From Pseudomonas sp. DC1.2 (GTDB lineage Bacteria > Pseudomonadota > Gammaproteobacteria > Pseudomonadales > Pseudomonadaceae), in NCBI RefSeq assembly GCF_034351645.1, contig NZ_CP133782.1, forward strand, positions 2,361,001 to 2,425,000: DNA of 64,000 nucleotides, given 5' to 3'. Shown here piece after piece: positions 16,973-26,376 of this stretch. Each line of letters opens with the position of its first letter. Positions within the stretch are counted from its first letter, which is position 1. Both the position numbers and the translations under genes were made by a program. The notes under the pieces were generated by a model. The model had not been told where the DNA came from, made no database searches, and worked only from the letters and a program-made list of their open reading frames with translations.

Positions 16973-17485
16973 ATGAAAGAACTCGACCTGTACATCGGTG
17001 AAGGTTTCGAAGGCCCAGGCGTGAACGCCGCGCACATCAACATTCTGATCGGCCCGCGCAATGGTCCCGCGGGGCAGGCGTTTGCCAACAGTCTGGCGTC
17101 GCCGAGCCAGGGTCATTGCCCGTTTATGGTGATCGCGCAGCCGAACATTCCAGTCAAGCCAATGACCCTTTACGTCAACAAAGCTGCGATCAGTAGCGAC
17201 CTGCACGGCAACGCTACGTGGGGCGCGTCCCAGGCCGGTATTGCAAAGGCTGTGTTGGAAGCGTTGCTGGACGGCACCTTGCCGCCGGAAGCAGAAGACG
17301 AGTGGGCCATCGTCACCGCCAACTGGGTCAACCCGGCCTGCGATGACCTCGATGCGGTTTACCTGAACAACTACAACGCTTGCCGCACCGCGATCCGCGC
17401 CGCCCTGACCGGCAAACCGGAAACCGCGCAACTGGCGGATGTGGTCGATCACATCAGCAACCCTTTCTACACCCCAAAAGCCTGA
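16973..17485 (+). CDS. fae: Formaldehyde-activating enzyme (Fae) homologue
   Basis: 170 residues, the usual Fae length. G-V-N-A-A-H-I-N-I-L-I-G-P-R at residues 16-29 matches the conserved active-site His region of Methylobacterium Fae (His21 here, His22 there by my recollection). P-F-M-V-I-A-Q-P-N-I-P-V-K-P and Y-V-N-K follow as in Fae. The known reaction joins formaldehyde to tetrahydromethanopterin, but pseudomonads are not known for that cofactor and none of its other enzymes are nearby. The neighbours (aldo/keto reductase, aldehyde dehydrogenase, MFS) suggest aldehyde handling within a catabolic operon. Start supported by an AAGAG ribosome site. Confidence 0.85.
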   Translation: MKELDLYIGEGFEGPGVNAAHINILIGPRNGPAGQAFANSLASPSQGHCPFMVIAQPNIPVKPMTLYVNKAAISSDLHGNATWGASQAGIAKAVLEALLDGTLPPEAEDEWAIVTANWVNPACDDLDAVYLNNYNACRTAIRAALTGKPETAQLADVVDHISNPFYTPKA

Positions 17486-17495
17486 GGTCTGCGCC

Positions 17496-18530
17496 ATGCA
17501 ATACATTCGTTTGGGCAACTCCGGCCTGCAAGTTTCCCGCCTGTGCCTGGGCACCATGAACATGGGCACCCCGGACTGGAAACCGTGGATTTTCGATGAG
17601 AAGAAGAGCGAACCAATCGTTGCGCATGCTTTGGACAACGGGGTGAATTTTATCGACCTGGCGGACTTCTATTCCGCTGGCGTCGGCGAGGAGGTGGTGG
17701 GGCGCATCGTCAAGCGGCTGGCCCGACGTGAAGACCTGGTGATCACCACCAAAGTCGGCTACGGCACCCGCAACGGCATCAATGCCAGCGGTCACTCGCG
17801 CAAGCACATCATGGACGGCATCGATGCATCACTTAAACGCCTGAACATGGATTACGTCGATGTGTTCATGCTGCATTACTTCGATGTGAACACCCCGGTT
17901 GAAGAAACCATGAGCGCCATGAACGACATCGTGCGTTCCGGCAAGGCCCGTTATATCGGCGTCTCGACCATGCTCACCGGGCAATTGGCAAAGATTCTCA
18001 TGGCCTGCGAACGTAATGGCTGGGTCAAGCCGATCAACATGCAGCTGCAATTGAACTGTGCCTACCGCGAAGAAGAGCGCGAGATGATCCCGTTCTGCCG
18101 CGATCAGGGCCTCGGCGTTTCTGTGTTCAGTCCGTTGGCGCGGGGTTTGCTGACCGCAGACGTGCAATCGACCCGCAACCAGACCGATTTTTTCACCCAG
18201 CAGATGTACAGCGACGAAGCCTCACTCCAGATCGCCCATTCGGTACAACGCGTGGCCCGTGCCCGCGGCGTATCGAACGCGCAGATTGCACAAGCCTGGG
18301 TCGCCAATCATCCGGGCGTCGATTGCATGCTGGTGGGCGCCGACACCACTGCGCAGTTCGACAGTGCCCTGGCGGCACTGGAGACTCAGCTCGATGCTGA
18401 AGAACGGTATGAGCTGGAGCGCAATTACACGCCGTGCGACGTGATTAACGATTACACCGCCGGCAAACGTATTCTGCGTTCGGCTCGTCCGGGTCTGGAA
18501 CGCTTCAATCTGACCGAGGCTGTGGCATGA
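17496..18530 (+). CDS. Aldo/keto reductase
   Basis: 344 residues with a TIM-barrel AKR pattern: L-C-L-G-T-M-N-M-G, F-I-D-L-A-D-F-Y (catalytic Asp and Tyr), V-I-T-T-K-V-G (catalytic Lys), F-M-L-H-Y-F-D (His), and S-P-L-A-R-G-L-L for NADPH binding. It starts 10 bases after fae and its stop overlaps the next gene by ATGA, so the three form one transcript. Probably an NADPH-dependent carbonyl reductase; substrate unknown. Confidence 0.88.
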   Translation: MQYIRLGNSGLQVSRLCLGTMNMGTPDWKPWIFDEKKSEPIVAHALDNGVNFIDLADFYSAGVGEEVVGRIVKRLARREDLVITTKVGYGTRNGINASGHSRKHIMDGIDASLKRLNMDYVDVFMLHYFDVNTPVEETMSAMNDIVRSGKARYIGVSTMLTGQLAKILMACERNGWVKPINMQLQLNCAYREEEREMIPFCRDQGLGVSVFSPLARGLLTADVQSTRNQTDFFTQQMYSDEASLQIAHSVQRVARARGVSNAQIAQAWVANHPGVDCMLVGADTTAQFDSALAALETQLDAEERYELERNYTPCDVINDYTAGKRILRSARPGLERFNLTEAVA

Positions 18531-19960
18531 GCGTATTGATCCGTAACGGCAATTTCATCGATGGCCAATGGTCCAGCGGTGGTCCGACTTATCCGGTGTT
18601 GAACCCGGCCAATGGCGAGCTGATTGCCGAGGTGCAAAAGTCGGGTGCCGAAGAAACCAACCTCGCCATCGCCGCCGCCAACCGGGCCTTACCGGCCTGG
18701 CGCAAGCTGACCGCCAAAGAACGTAGCCAGCGCCTCAAGCGTTGGAGCGAGCTAATGCTGAGTCACCAGAAGGACCTGGCTACTTTGCTCAGTCGCGAGC
18801 AGGGCAAGCCATTGGCCGAAGCCATGGGCGAAGTGGTTTACGCCGCGAGTTTCCTGGAGTGGTTCGCCGAAGAAGCCAAGCGCGCTTACGGCGATGTGAT
18901 TCCGAGCCACAAGGCTGACGCCAGAATCATTGTGATCAAGGAGGCCATCGGCGTCGTGGCGGCGATCACTCCTTGGAACTTTCCGCTGGCGATGGTCACC
19001 CGCAAGGTCGGCCCGGCGCTGGCGGCAGGTTGCACCATGATCCTGAAACCGTCGGAGGAAACGCCGTTGTCAGCCTTCGCACTGGCGGTGCTGGCCGAGC
19101 AGGCGGGCATTCCGGCCGGCGTATTCAACGTGGTTTCCGGTGACGCGGTGGCGATTGGCGGGGCGCTGCAAGCCTCCGGCATCGTGCGCAAACTGTCGTT
19201 CACTGGCTCGACCCGCACCGGCAAGCTGCTGATGCGCCAAGCGGCGGATACGCTGAAAAAAGTCTCGCTGGAACTGGGCGGCAACGCGCCGTTCATTGTG
19301 TTCGACGACGCGGATCTGGACGCCGCCGTCAAAGGCGCCATGGCTTCGAAATTTCGCAACACCGGGCAGACGTGTGTCTGCGTCAACCGCTTCTTCATCC
19401 AGGATGGCGTCTACGAAGCTTTCACCGGCAAACTCGCCGAAGCGGTCGCGGCGATGCGCGTCGGCAGCGCGCTGGACGGTGAAACCGAGCAAGGTCCGCT
19501 GATCAACGCGGCCGCATTGGCCAAGGTTGAATTGCACGTCGGTGATGCCCTGGAGAAGGGCGCCACCCTGTTGTGCGGTGGTCGTCGGCATGCGCTGGGC
19601 GGCACGTTCTACGAACCGACCATTCTCACCGAGGCCAACAGCGACATGCTGATCGCCCAGGACGAAACCTTTGGCCCGGTCGCTGCGTGCTTTCGTTTCA
19701 AGGATGAAGCCGAAGTGCTGCAACGGGCCAACGACACGCCCTACGGCTTATCTGCTTATTTCTATAGCCGCGACATCGGTCGTGTCTGGCGCATGGCCGA
19801 AGGCCTGGAAGCCGGCATGGTCGGGATCAACGAAGGGATCATCTCCACCGAAGTCGCGCCGTTCGGCGGCATCAAGGAATCGGGCCTGGGACGTGAAGGC
19901 TCCAAGTACGGCCTGGAAGACTACCTGGAAATCAAATACTTGTTGATGGGCGGCCTTTAG
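18527..19960 (+). CDS. NAD(P)-dependent aldehyde dehydrogenase, succinate-semialdehyde-dehydrogenase-like
   Basis: 477 residues. Catalytic set: Asn151 in P-W-N-F-P, Glu249 in L-E-L-G-G, and Cys283 in G-Q-T-C-V-C. The C-V-C pair and overall pattern resemble GabD-type enzymes. It is the last gene of the fae-AKR-ALDH set, coupled by an ATGA overlap with the reductase. It would oxidise an aldehyde to a carboxylate. The sequence does not reveal the true substrate, and the context argues against plain GABA catabolism because no gabT is present. Confidence 0.88.
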   Translation: MSVLIRNGNFIDGQWSSGGPTYPVLNPANGELIAEVQKSGAEETNLAIAAANRALPAWRKLTAKERSQRLKRWSELMLSHQKDLATLLSREQGKPLAEAMGEVVYAASFLEWFAEEAKRAYGDVIPSHKADARIIVIKEAIGVVAAITPWNFPLAMVTRKVGPALAAGCTMILKPSEETPLSAFALAVLAEQAGIPAGVFNVVSGDAVAIGGALQASGIVRKLSFTGSTRTGKLLMRQAADTLKKVSLELGGNAPFIVFDDADLDAAVKGAMASKFRNTGQTCVCVNRFFIQDGVYEAFTGKLAEAVAAMRVGSALDGETEQGPLINAAALAKVELHVGDALEKGATLLCGGRRHALGGTFYEPTILTEANSDMLIAQDETFGPVAACFRFKDEAEVLQRANDTPYGLSAYFYSRDIGRVWRMAEGLEAGMVGINEGIISTEVAPFGGIKESGLGREGSKYGLEDYLEIKYLLMGGL

Positions 19961-19983
19961 GACTCCACACCCACCCGATGGGC

Positions 19984-20040
19984 GCTAGCCTGCTGGCGAT
20001 AGAACGCCCACGCAGGCAACGCCTTCGCCAGCAGCCTCGC
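19984..20040. repeat. REP-like inverted pair
   Basis: CTGCTGGCGA at 19990-19999 is matched by TCGCCAGCAG at 20025-20034, the core of the palindromic units common between Pseudomonas genes. It lies between the aldehyde dehydrogenase and the MFS gene and may also weaken read-through. Confidence 0.6.
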
Positions 20041-20102
20041 TCCCACAAGACCAAGAGCTATCGCTTTCATTTCTCCGTCAATAACAACAACTGGAGACGA
20101 AC

Positions 20103-21467
20103 ATGCCCGCTCAATCTATAAAAATCGATGACCTGCCCATTGGGCGCTTCCATCTTAAAATCGCCGGTCTGACCTTCGGCGCGCACTTTACCGACGGCTA
20201 CATTCTCGGTTTGATTGGTATCGCCTTTACGCTGCTCAGTCCGCAGATGCACCTCGACGCTTTGTGGCAGGGGCTGATCGGTGCGTCGGCGCTGCTGGGG
20301 CTGTTTCTCGGTAGCCTGTTCTTTGGCTGGATATCGGACAAAGTTGGCCGGCAGAAAATATTTTTGGTCAGCTTTGTGCTGATCACCCTGGCCTCGGTCA
20401 TGCAGTTCTACGTCGAAACGGCGATGCAATTGTTTCTTTGTCGGGTGCTGATCGGCATCGGCCTGGGCGGTGATTTCAGCGTCGGGCATGCGATGCTTGC
20501 CGAGTTTTCGCCAAAAAAACAGCGTGGCGTGTTACTCGGTTCATTCAGCGTGATCTGGACCTTTGGCTATGTCGCCGCGACCTTCGTCGGCACGGCGATG
20601 CTCAACCTGGGCGATGACGCCTGGCGCTGGATGTTGGCCTCGTCGGCGATTCCGGCCTTCTTGATTCTGATTGCGCGCATTGGCACGCCAGAGTCACCGC
20701 GCTGGCTGGTCAATCAGGGGCGTGTTGCCGAAGCGCGGGCGATTGTCAAAAAACACCTGGGCGATAACGTCGAGCTCGACGAGACCCGATCCAGCGAAAC
20801 CCGCTCTGGCTATGCCGTGCTGTTCAGCCGGGAGTACCGCAAGCGCACGGCTTTCAATTGCCTGTTCTTCGTCTGCATCGTCATGCCGTACTTTGCGATC
20901 TACACCTTCCTGCCCTCCATCTTGCAGAAGATGGGCTTGGCTGAAGGCTTCGGCACCGAGTTGATGTTGAACCTGCTGCTGATCCTCGGTGCGTTGATCG
21001 GGATCGGATGCACGGTGAAATTTTCGCGTCGGGGCTTCTTGATTAACTCGTTTATTGTACTGGCGGTGGCGCTGTTTATCCTCGCGGTCCTGCCCGGCAG
21101 TGCGGCCTTTTTGATGGTATTGGTATTCGGCGTTTTCACCCTGGTGCTGTCGGCGGTGAGTAACCTGGTGGGCGTGTTTCCGGCCGAGAGCTTCCCGACC
21201 GAAGTGCGGGCCAGCGGGATTGGTCTTGCGACCGCTGTCAGTCGCTTGGGCTCAGCGGTCAGCACTTTTTTATTGCCAGTGAGTGTGGCCGGGATAGGGC
21301 TAAGCCCGACCATGGGCATACTGGCGGCCATTTTGGCGCTCGGTGCGATCATTTCATGGGCCTGGGCGCCCGAGACAAAATCCTTGACGCTGAGCCAGGC
21401 GTGCAAGGCGCAGAGTCCGGTGGAGAGCGGGGCGCCAGTCATGACAAAGGTCGCAGTCCCCCTCTAA
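20103..21467 (+). CDS. MFS transporter (sugar/organic-acid porter type)
   Basis: 454 residues and twelve membrane segments. Typical MFS signals: G-W-I-S-D-K-V-G-R-Q-K between helices 2 and 3, R-V-L-I-G-I-G-L-G-G-D-F-S-V-G in helix 4, then E-F-S-P-K-K-Q-R-G. The pattern is that of the metabolite:H+ symporter and sugar porter families. A GGAGA ribosome site precedes ATG 20103. It follows the fae-AKR-ALDH operon and probably imports the substrate of that pathway. Confidence 0.87.
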   Translation: MPAQSIKIDDLPIGRFHLKIAGLTFGAHFTDGYILGLIGIAFTLLSPQMHLDALWQGLIGASALLGLFLGSLFFGWISDKVGRQKIFLVSFVLITLASVMQFYVETAMQLFLCRVLIGIGLGGDFSVGHAMLAEFSPKKQRGVLLGSFSVIWTFGYVAATFVGTAMLNLGDDAWRWMLASSAIPAFLILIARIGTPESPRWLVNQGRVAEARAIVKKHLGDNVELDETRSSETRSGYAVLFSREYRKRTAFNCLFFVCIVMPYFAIYTFLPSILQKMGLAEGFGTELMLNLLLILGALIGIGCTVKFSRRGFLINSFIVLAVALFILAVLPGSAAFLMVLVFGVFTLVLSAVSNLVGVFPAESFPTEVRASGIGLATAVSRLGSAVSTFLLPVSVAGIGLSPTMGILAAILALGAIISWAWAPETKSLTLSQACKAQSPVESGAPVMTKVAVPL

Positions 21468-21502
21468 AAACCACCCCGGCGCCCTCTGCGGATATCGGTG
21501 CT

Positions 21503-22378
21503 TCAGGGGTTACTGACCCACCCCAACCACTCGGTAAACAACCGCACTTTCGACAACCCCTGCTTGTCGTTTGCCACGTCCAGCCAGTAGCCATACGGCC
21601 CGATCACTTCCACCGGGGTGATCGGCAGTAGGCTGCCGTTGGCCAGTTCCCTCTCAATCATTTGCCGGTCGATCACGGCCAGGCCACCACCGGCCAGGGT
21701 TGTGTGGATCACTTGGTCGAGCGTGCTGAATTCCAGCCCTTGTCCGGCATCAACATCCTCACGGCCCATCGCCGCTAACCAGTTCTCCCAGACCTTCAAA
21801 CGTTTGCCGTTGTGCAGGATATGCAGCAATGGATAGTGCCGCAGGTCCGGCGGCTGGCCATTGATGAACAGCTCCGGACTGGCTACGGCGATGTGCCGTT
21901 CCATCACCAGCAGTTCACTGCTGCAATGGCTGGCGGCGTCGAGACCGAAGCGGATGTGGCAGTCGGCCTCGGTGAGGCTGTCGTGGCCGGTCTGGTGGGT
22001 CACGCTGAGGCTGATGTCCGGGTAACGTTGGCAGAACACGCGCAAATGCGCCGATAGCCAGCGGGTGGCCCAGGTCGGTGGTGCGACGATCCTCAGGCGC
22101 TGGCGCAGGTTGGGCACACGCACCGCTTGCAGGGCACGTTCGATGTGATCGAACGCGTCACTCAGATGCGGGGAGAGGACGCCGCCGGTGTCGGTCAGCG
22201 CCAAGCCTTGAGGCGTGCGGATGAACAGGGCGACACCGAGGTAGTCTTCGAGCTGCTTGATCTGGCGGCTGACAGCACCTTGGGTGACGTTCAGACCCAG
22301 GGCCGCCTGGCTGAAACTGCGATGCCGCGCGACTTCTTCGAAGACTCGCAGCATGTTGAGCGAGGGCAGTTGACGCAT
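21503..22378 (-). CDS. LysR-family regulator (GcvA type)
   Basis: 291 residues. The N-terminal helix-turn-helix reads F-S-Q-A-A-L-G-L-N-V-T-Q-G-A-V-S-R-Q-I. The effector domain contains A-P-P-T-W-A-T-R-W-L, the GcvA-type pattern also seen in the LysR at 34271. The gene converges with the MFS gene and may control either the fae-linked operon or the porin/ABC block to its right. ATG 22378 begins the usual LysR N-terminus; the upstream extension to 22537 looks non-coding. Confidence 0.85.
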   Translation of the reverse strand: MRQLPSLNMLRVFEEVARHRSFSQAALGLNVTQGAVSRQIKQLEDYLGVALFIRTPQGLALTDTGGVLSPHLSDAFDHIERALQAVRVPNLRQRLRIVAPPTWATRWLSAHLRVFCQRYPDISLSVTHQTGHDSLTEADCHIRFGLDAASHCSSELLVMERHIAVASPELFINGQPPDLRHYPLLHILHNGKRLKVWENWLAAMGREDVDAGQGLEFSTLDQVIHTTLAGGGLAVIDRQMIERELANGSLLPITPVEVIGPYGYWLDVANDKQGLSKVRLFTEWLGWVSNP

Positions 22379-22509
22379 GAAAGGATGACTCCATACCTGA
22401 CGCCGACACTGGGAAGCGTGGGCAGGTTTATTGTTTTGGGTGACTATTTGTTCTGTAGGGCATATCTGACACCTCAGTGATGCGCTGAGGCAAGTGTTGT
22501 TTGGGCTGA

Positions 22510-22576
22510 CGCCATCACGGGCAAGCCGCTCCCTCATGGGCGCGCGGCCTCATGTGGGCGCTTGCCCGCGATGGCG
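22510..22576. repeat. REPIN (paired REP palindrome)
   Basis: CGCCATCACGGGCAAG (22510-22525) and CTTGCCCGCGATGGCG (22561-22576) are near-perfect inverted copies separated by 35 bases. This is the doublet structure of Pseudomonas REPINs. It sits between the LysR start and the porin end. Confidence 0.75.
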
Positions 22577-22602
22577 ATCTCAAGAGCGCTTAAAGTGGCC
22601 GA

Positions 22603-23784
22603 TTAGAAGTAATAACCGATGTTCATGTACAACTGATTCTCCCACTGGTTACTGCCCCCAGCCCCCAGACTCTGGGTGTAGCTGCTGCCGCCAATGTACG
22701 GGTCGTTTTTACCGAACAGCCACTCCGTGGCAACCCACAGTTTGCTCACCGAAAAAGAGGTGCCGAGGATCATCCGTTGCGAGGTCTTGAACGCGTCGGC
22801 GGATTTGTCGAAGGCGCTGTAGTTGGCGTACAGCTTCACGCCGCTGATCTGATCGAGCAGGTATTTGCCGCTGACGTCGTAACTCACGTCCGCGACGTAC
22901 AGGTTGCCACGGCTGGCAACGTTGAACGTACCGTCGTAACCGCCGAGCGTCACCAGTTCATCACTGCCGGGGTTGCGCGGTGACATCTGCTGCCGCGCGG
23001 CTTGCAGTTGTATGCCCCACGGGCCGTTTTTGCCGATGTAATGCACGGCCACGGCATTGCGGCGGCCGTCGTTGTCGGTGTCTCGGTTCTCCAGGGTCGA
23101 GGTCAGGCCGGAGAGGCCGACTTCGGACTTCCAGGGCCCCAGGTCCATCGCCTTGGCCACGCGCAGCACCACGGTGTTGCGCTCTTGGTTGTTGCTGCCG
23201 TCGGCGACGTAACTGTCAGCTTTAGAGACGACGCTGGAGTAGGTGTCGCCGTTGCTGGTGCCCTTACCCTGCCATGCCGGACGCACGTAGTAACCGGCCT
23301 GGATGTTCCAGTCGCCGCTTTGTTGAATGTATTTGGCGCCGACTTGTTCCACGTCTTCCAGGCCCACGACGTTGCCCAGGGTTTCGTAGAAGGTGCTGCC
23401 AAAATACGGCTGTAAACCAAACGGCACTTGGTTCAGGCCGACTTGGATCTGTTGGTTGGGGTTGAACTTGTAGCCGACCCATGCCGATTCGGCGAACTGG
23501 ATGTCACCGACATTGTTGGTGTACTTGTACGGGTAGGACCGCCCATAAAAGCGGTACTTGGCCGCGCCAATCCAGGTGTCGGAGTTGTACTTGGCCGTGA
23601 GGAACGCGGTGTCGAAGTTGAACGTCTGGATGTCCCGGTCTGGGTCATAGTCCCAGCGCGCCCGAACGGCACCGCCGAGGTCGAGGTTGTCGGTGACTTG
23701 AATCGCCATGGCCGGTGCCGCGAAGGCGCCGAGCACCGGAATCAGCGCCATGGAACGGATAGCTCGAGGTGTAGTTGTGCGCAC
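22603..23784 (-). CDS. Outer-membrane porin
   Basis: 393 residues. A signal peptide is cleaved near AMAIQ. The body shows alternating strands rich in Gly, Asn and aromatic residues, and the last residue is Phe after N-I-G-Y-Y, the outer-membrane assembly signal. The start is a GTG at 23784 with GGGAG eight bases upstream. It lies downstream of the peptide-type ABC importer on the same strand, so it probably provides outer-membrane entry for the same solute. It is not clearly an OprD or OprB member. Confidence 0.82.
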   Translation of the reverse strand: MRTTTPRAIRSMALIPVLGAFAAPAMAIQVTDNLDLGGAVRARWDYDPDRDIQTFNFDTAFLTAKYNSDTWIGAAKYRFYGRSYPYKYTNNVGDIQFAESAWVGYKFNPNQQIQVGLNQVPFGLQPYFGSTFYETLGNVVGLEDVEQVGAKYIQQSGDWNIQAGYYVRPAWQGKGTSNGDTYSSVVSKADSYVADGSNNQERNTVVLRVAKAMDLGPWKSEVGLSGLTSTLENRDTDNDGRRNAVAVHYIGKNGPWGIQLQAARQQMSPRNPGSDELVTLGGYDGTFNVASRGNLYVADVSYDVSGKYLLDQISGVKLYANYSAFDKSADAFKTSQRMILGTSFSVSKLWVATEWLFGKNDPYIGGSSYTQSLGAGGSNQWENQLYMNIGYYF

Positions 23785-23878
23785 AGTGATACTCCCGATT
23801 TTCTGATTTTTTTAATGTTGTTGGCAGCAGCAACCCATGCCGCTGCGAATGCAGCGGCATGGGGAAAGGGTTATGGGG

Positions 23879-25537
23879 TCAGTGGGCTTGAGGTCGAATC
23901 AGCCTAAGCGGCGGTGCGGCGGCGGGGGCATGCGGTATCGCCGACGCGCCCGGTGCCGCTGCCAGCAACGTCTGGGTGTAGGTGCTTTGCGGTCGCAGCA
24001 ACACCTGTTCCGCCGTGCCGTATTCCACCACTTCGCCCTGGCGCATCACCGCGATGTAGTCGCTGATCTGCGCCGCGACTCGCAAGTCGTGGGTGATGAA
24101 CAGAATGCTTAGGTTCAGTCGCTGTTGCAGCTCGGCCAGCAATTCCAGCACTTGCTTCTGTACCGAGACGTCCAGCGCCGAAACGCTTTCATCAGCGATC
24201 AGCACTTCGGGGCGCATCGCCAGGGCTCGGGCGATGCCGATACGCTGGCGCTGGCCACCGGAAAACTGCCGTGGCTTGCGCTTGAGGGCGTCACGTTTGA
24301 GCCCGACCTGTTCCAGCAAATCGCCGGCCTCGGTCCATGCATCCTTGGCCGATAACCCACGCAGTTGCGCGGCGCGGGCGATGATGTCCCCCACCCGGTG
24401 CCGAGGATTGAGCGAACCATAAGGGTCTTGGAAAATCATCTGGATCCGTCGCCGATTGGCCGCCAGCGCTGAGCCGCGCAAGGCCAGGAAGTCGGTGTCG
24501 CCGAGCCAGACGTGGCCACTGTCGCTTTCCACCAGCCGAATGGCGGCTTTGACCAACGTGCTTTTGCCCGAGCCGGACTCACCGACAATCGCCAGGGTCT
24601 TGCCCCGTGGCAGTTGCAGCGAGACATCCTTGAGCGCCGGCACCGAGCGACCACCGACGTTGTAAGTCTTGGTCAAGTGCTCGATGCGCAATGCCAGCTC
24701 ACCGTCGGCGCAAGGCACGTGCAATTCCGGATGCAGCGCCGGCACCGCCGCGATCAGCTTGCGGGTGTACGGGTGCTTCGGCGCATTCAGGACTTGATCG
24801 CGCTCACCGATTTCCACCATCACACCGCCCTCCATGACGGCGATGCGGTCGGCGATTTCCGCCACCACGCCGAAGTCGTGAGTGATGAATAAAATGCCGT
24901 GCTGACCGCGACCGCGCAGGTCACGCACCAGTTTCAGCACCTGGGCCTGAGTGGTCACGTCCAGCGCCGTCGTCGGTTCATCGGCAATCAACAGGTCCGG
25001 GTTCATCGCCAGCGCCATGGCAATCACCACCCGTTGGCATTGGCCGCCGGAGAGTTGATGGGCGAAGCTGTTGGCGATCCGGGGCGGATCAGGCAATTGA
25101 GTGGAGTCGAGCAAGGCGAGCATACGTTCGCGGCGCTCGGCGGCAGGCATCGTTGGCGCGTGAATATCGAAGATTTCTTCGACTTGCTGACCGATGCGAA
25201 TCGCCGGGTTCAGCGCCGCCATCGGCTCCTGGAAAATCATCGCGATGCGGTTGCCGCGCAACTGCCGTAAGGTTTTTTCGTCCATACGGCAGATGTCGTT
25301 GCCGAGGAAGTCGATCACCCCGTCGCTGTGGCGCAGGCCTTTGGCGTAGTCGCCCATGATCGCTGCCGAGAGCACTGATTTACCGGAACCTGACTCGCCG
25401 ATAACGCAGAGGATTTCACCCTTGCGCACGTCGAAGCTGATGCCTTTGACGGCGTGGCTGCGGTCGGCGCCGGCGGGCAGTTCGATGGAGAGGTTCTCCA
25501 CGCGCAGCACTTGTTGCAGGTTTTGATGGGGGCTCAT
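23879..25537 (-). CDS. Fused double ATPase of dipeptide/nickel-type ABC importer
   Basis: 552 residues with two complete nucleotide-binding domains. Each has a Walker A G-E-S-G-S-G-K-S, a signature (L-S-G-G-Q and F-S-G-G-Q), a Walker B ending I-A-D-E, and an H-loop F-I-T-H-D. This equals DppD and DppF fused in one chain, as in other peptide-type importers. AAGGAG lies 7 bases before ATG 25537. The gene follows the permease gene by 2 bases. It energises uptake by the adjacent permeases. Confidence 0.92.
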   Translation of the reverse strand: MSPHQNLQQVLRVENLSIELPAGADRSHAVKGISFDVRKGEILCVIGESGSGKSVLSAAIMGDYAKGLRHSDGVIDFLGNDICRMDEKTLRQLRGNRIAMIFQEPMAALNPAIRIGQQVEEIFDIHAPTMPAAERRERMLALLDSTQLPDPPRIANSFAHQLSGGQCQRVVIAMALAMNPDLLIADEPTTALDVTTQAQVLKLVRDLRGRGQHGILFITHDFGVVAEIADRIAVMEGGVMVEIGERDQVLNAPKHPYTRKLIAAVPALHPELHVPCADGELALRIEHLTKTYNVGGRSVPALKDVSLQLPRGKTLAIVGESGSGKSTLVKAAIRLVESDSGHVWLGDTDFLALRGSALAANRRRIQMIFQDPYGSLNPRHRVGDIIARAAQLRGLSAKDAWTEAGDLLEQVGLKRDALKRKPRQFSGGQRQRIGIARALAMRPEVLIADESVSALDVSVQKQVLELLAELQQRLNLSILFITHDLRVAAQISDYIAVMRQGEVVEYGTAEQVLLRPQSTYTQTLLAAAPGASAIPHAPAAAPPLRLIRPQAH

Positions 25538-25539
25538 GC

Positions 25540-26376
25540 TCAACTCCTTGTGCCTTTCTGGGCGTGTTCGTCCAGACCGTCTGCGAGCAGGCTCAGGCCC
25601 AGCATCAGGGTGGAGATGGCAATGCACGGGAAGATCACCAGGTGCGGGAACGCGATAGCCATGCTGCGACCTTCGTTGATCATGCCGCCCCAGTCCGGGG
25701 TCGGTGGTGGCAGGCCGAGGCCGAGGAAACCGAGGGCGCCGATCATGATCGCGGTGTAGCCGATGCGCAGGCAGAAATCGACGATCAGCGGACCGCCGCA
25801 GTTGGGCAGAATTTCCACCAGCATGATTCGCAGCGACCCTTCGCCCTGGGTAATGGCGCTGAGCACGTAGTCTCGGGAGCGAATGTCGATGGTGAGTGCG
25901 CGCATGATCCGGAAGATCGCCGGGGCGCTGGTGAAAGTCACCGCAATCAGAATGTTCAGCGCCGAGGCGCCGAGGGCAATGATGATCACGATGTACAACA
26001 CCAGTACCGGGAACGACAGCACCGTATCGGCGACGTAGGACAGCAGCGCATCAACCCAACCGTTGAAATAACCGGCACACAAACCCATGGCGATGCCCAC
26101 GGCGAACGCGGTCAGCGTCGCCAGGATCGACCAGAACAGCACCGTCCGGGTGCCCCAGATCAGCCGCGAAAGAATGTCGCGGCCGATCATGTCGGTGCCG
26201 AGCAGGAAATGCATGCCGTCGCTGTCCGGCGTCATGGGTGTCAGCAGCGGGGTGAAGCTTTGCAGTGGATCGTGCGGCGCCAGCCACGGCGCGAACAGTG
26301 CCATCGCTGCCCAACCGCCGACCAGCAGCAAACCGAGCAACGCCAACGGATGTTTGAACGCTCTGAGGAAATTCAT
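25540..26376 (-). CDS. ABC importer permease (DppC type)
   Basis: 278 residues, about six membrane helices. The early G-T-D-M-I-G-R-D-I-L-S-R motif and the G-A-L-G-F-L-G-L-G-L-P-P stretch near residue 215 are diagnostic of DppC/OppC-type permeases. ATG 26376 overlaps the stop of the DppB-like gene by ATGA. It forms the inner-membrane channel with that neighbour. Confidence 0.92.
   Translation of the reverse strand: MNFLRAFKHPLALLGLLLVGGWAAMALFAPWLAPHDPLQSFTPLLTPMTPDSDGMHFLLGTDMIGRDILSRLIWGTRTVLFWSILATLTAFAVGIAMGLCAGYFNGWVDALLSYVADTVLSFPVLVLYIVIIIALGASALNILIAVTFTSAPAIFRIMRALTIDIRSRDYVLSAITQGEGSLRIMLVEILPNCGGPLIVDFCLRIGYTAIMIGALGFLGLGLPPPTPDWGGMINEGRSMAIAFPHLVIFPCIAISTLMLGLSLLADGLDEHAQKGTRS

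Noticed and set aside
18527..19960. Assignment as gabD of a GABA operon
   Set aside because: No transaminase or GABA permease nearby; the gene is coupled to fae and an aldo/keto reductase.
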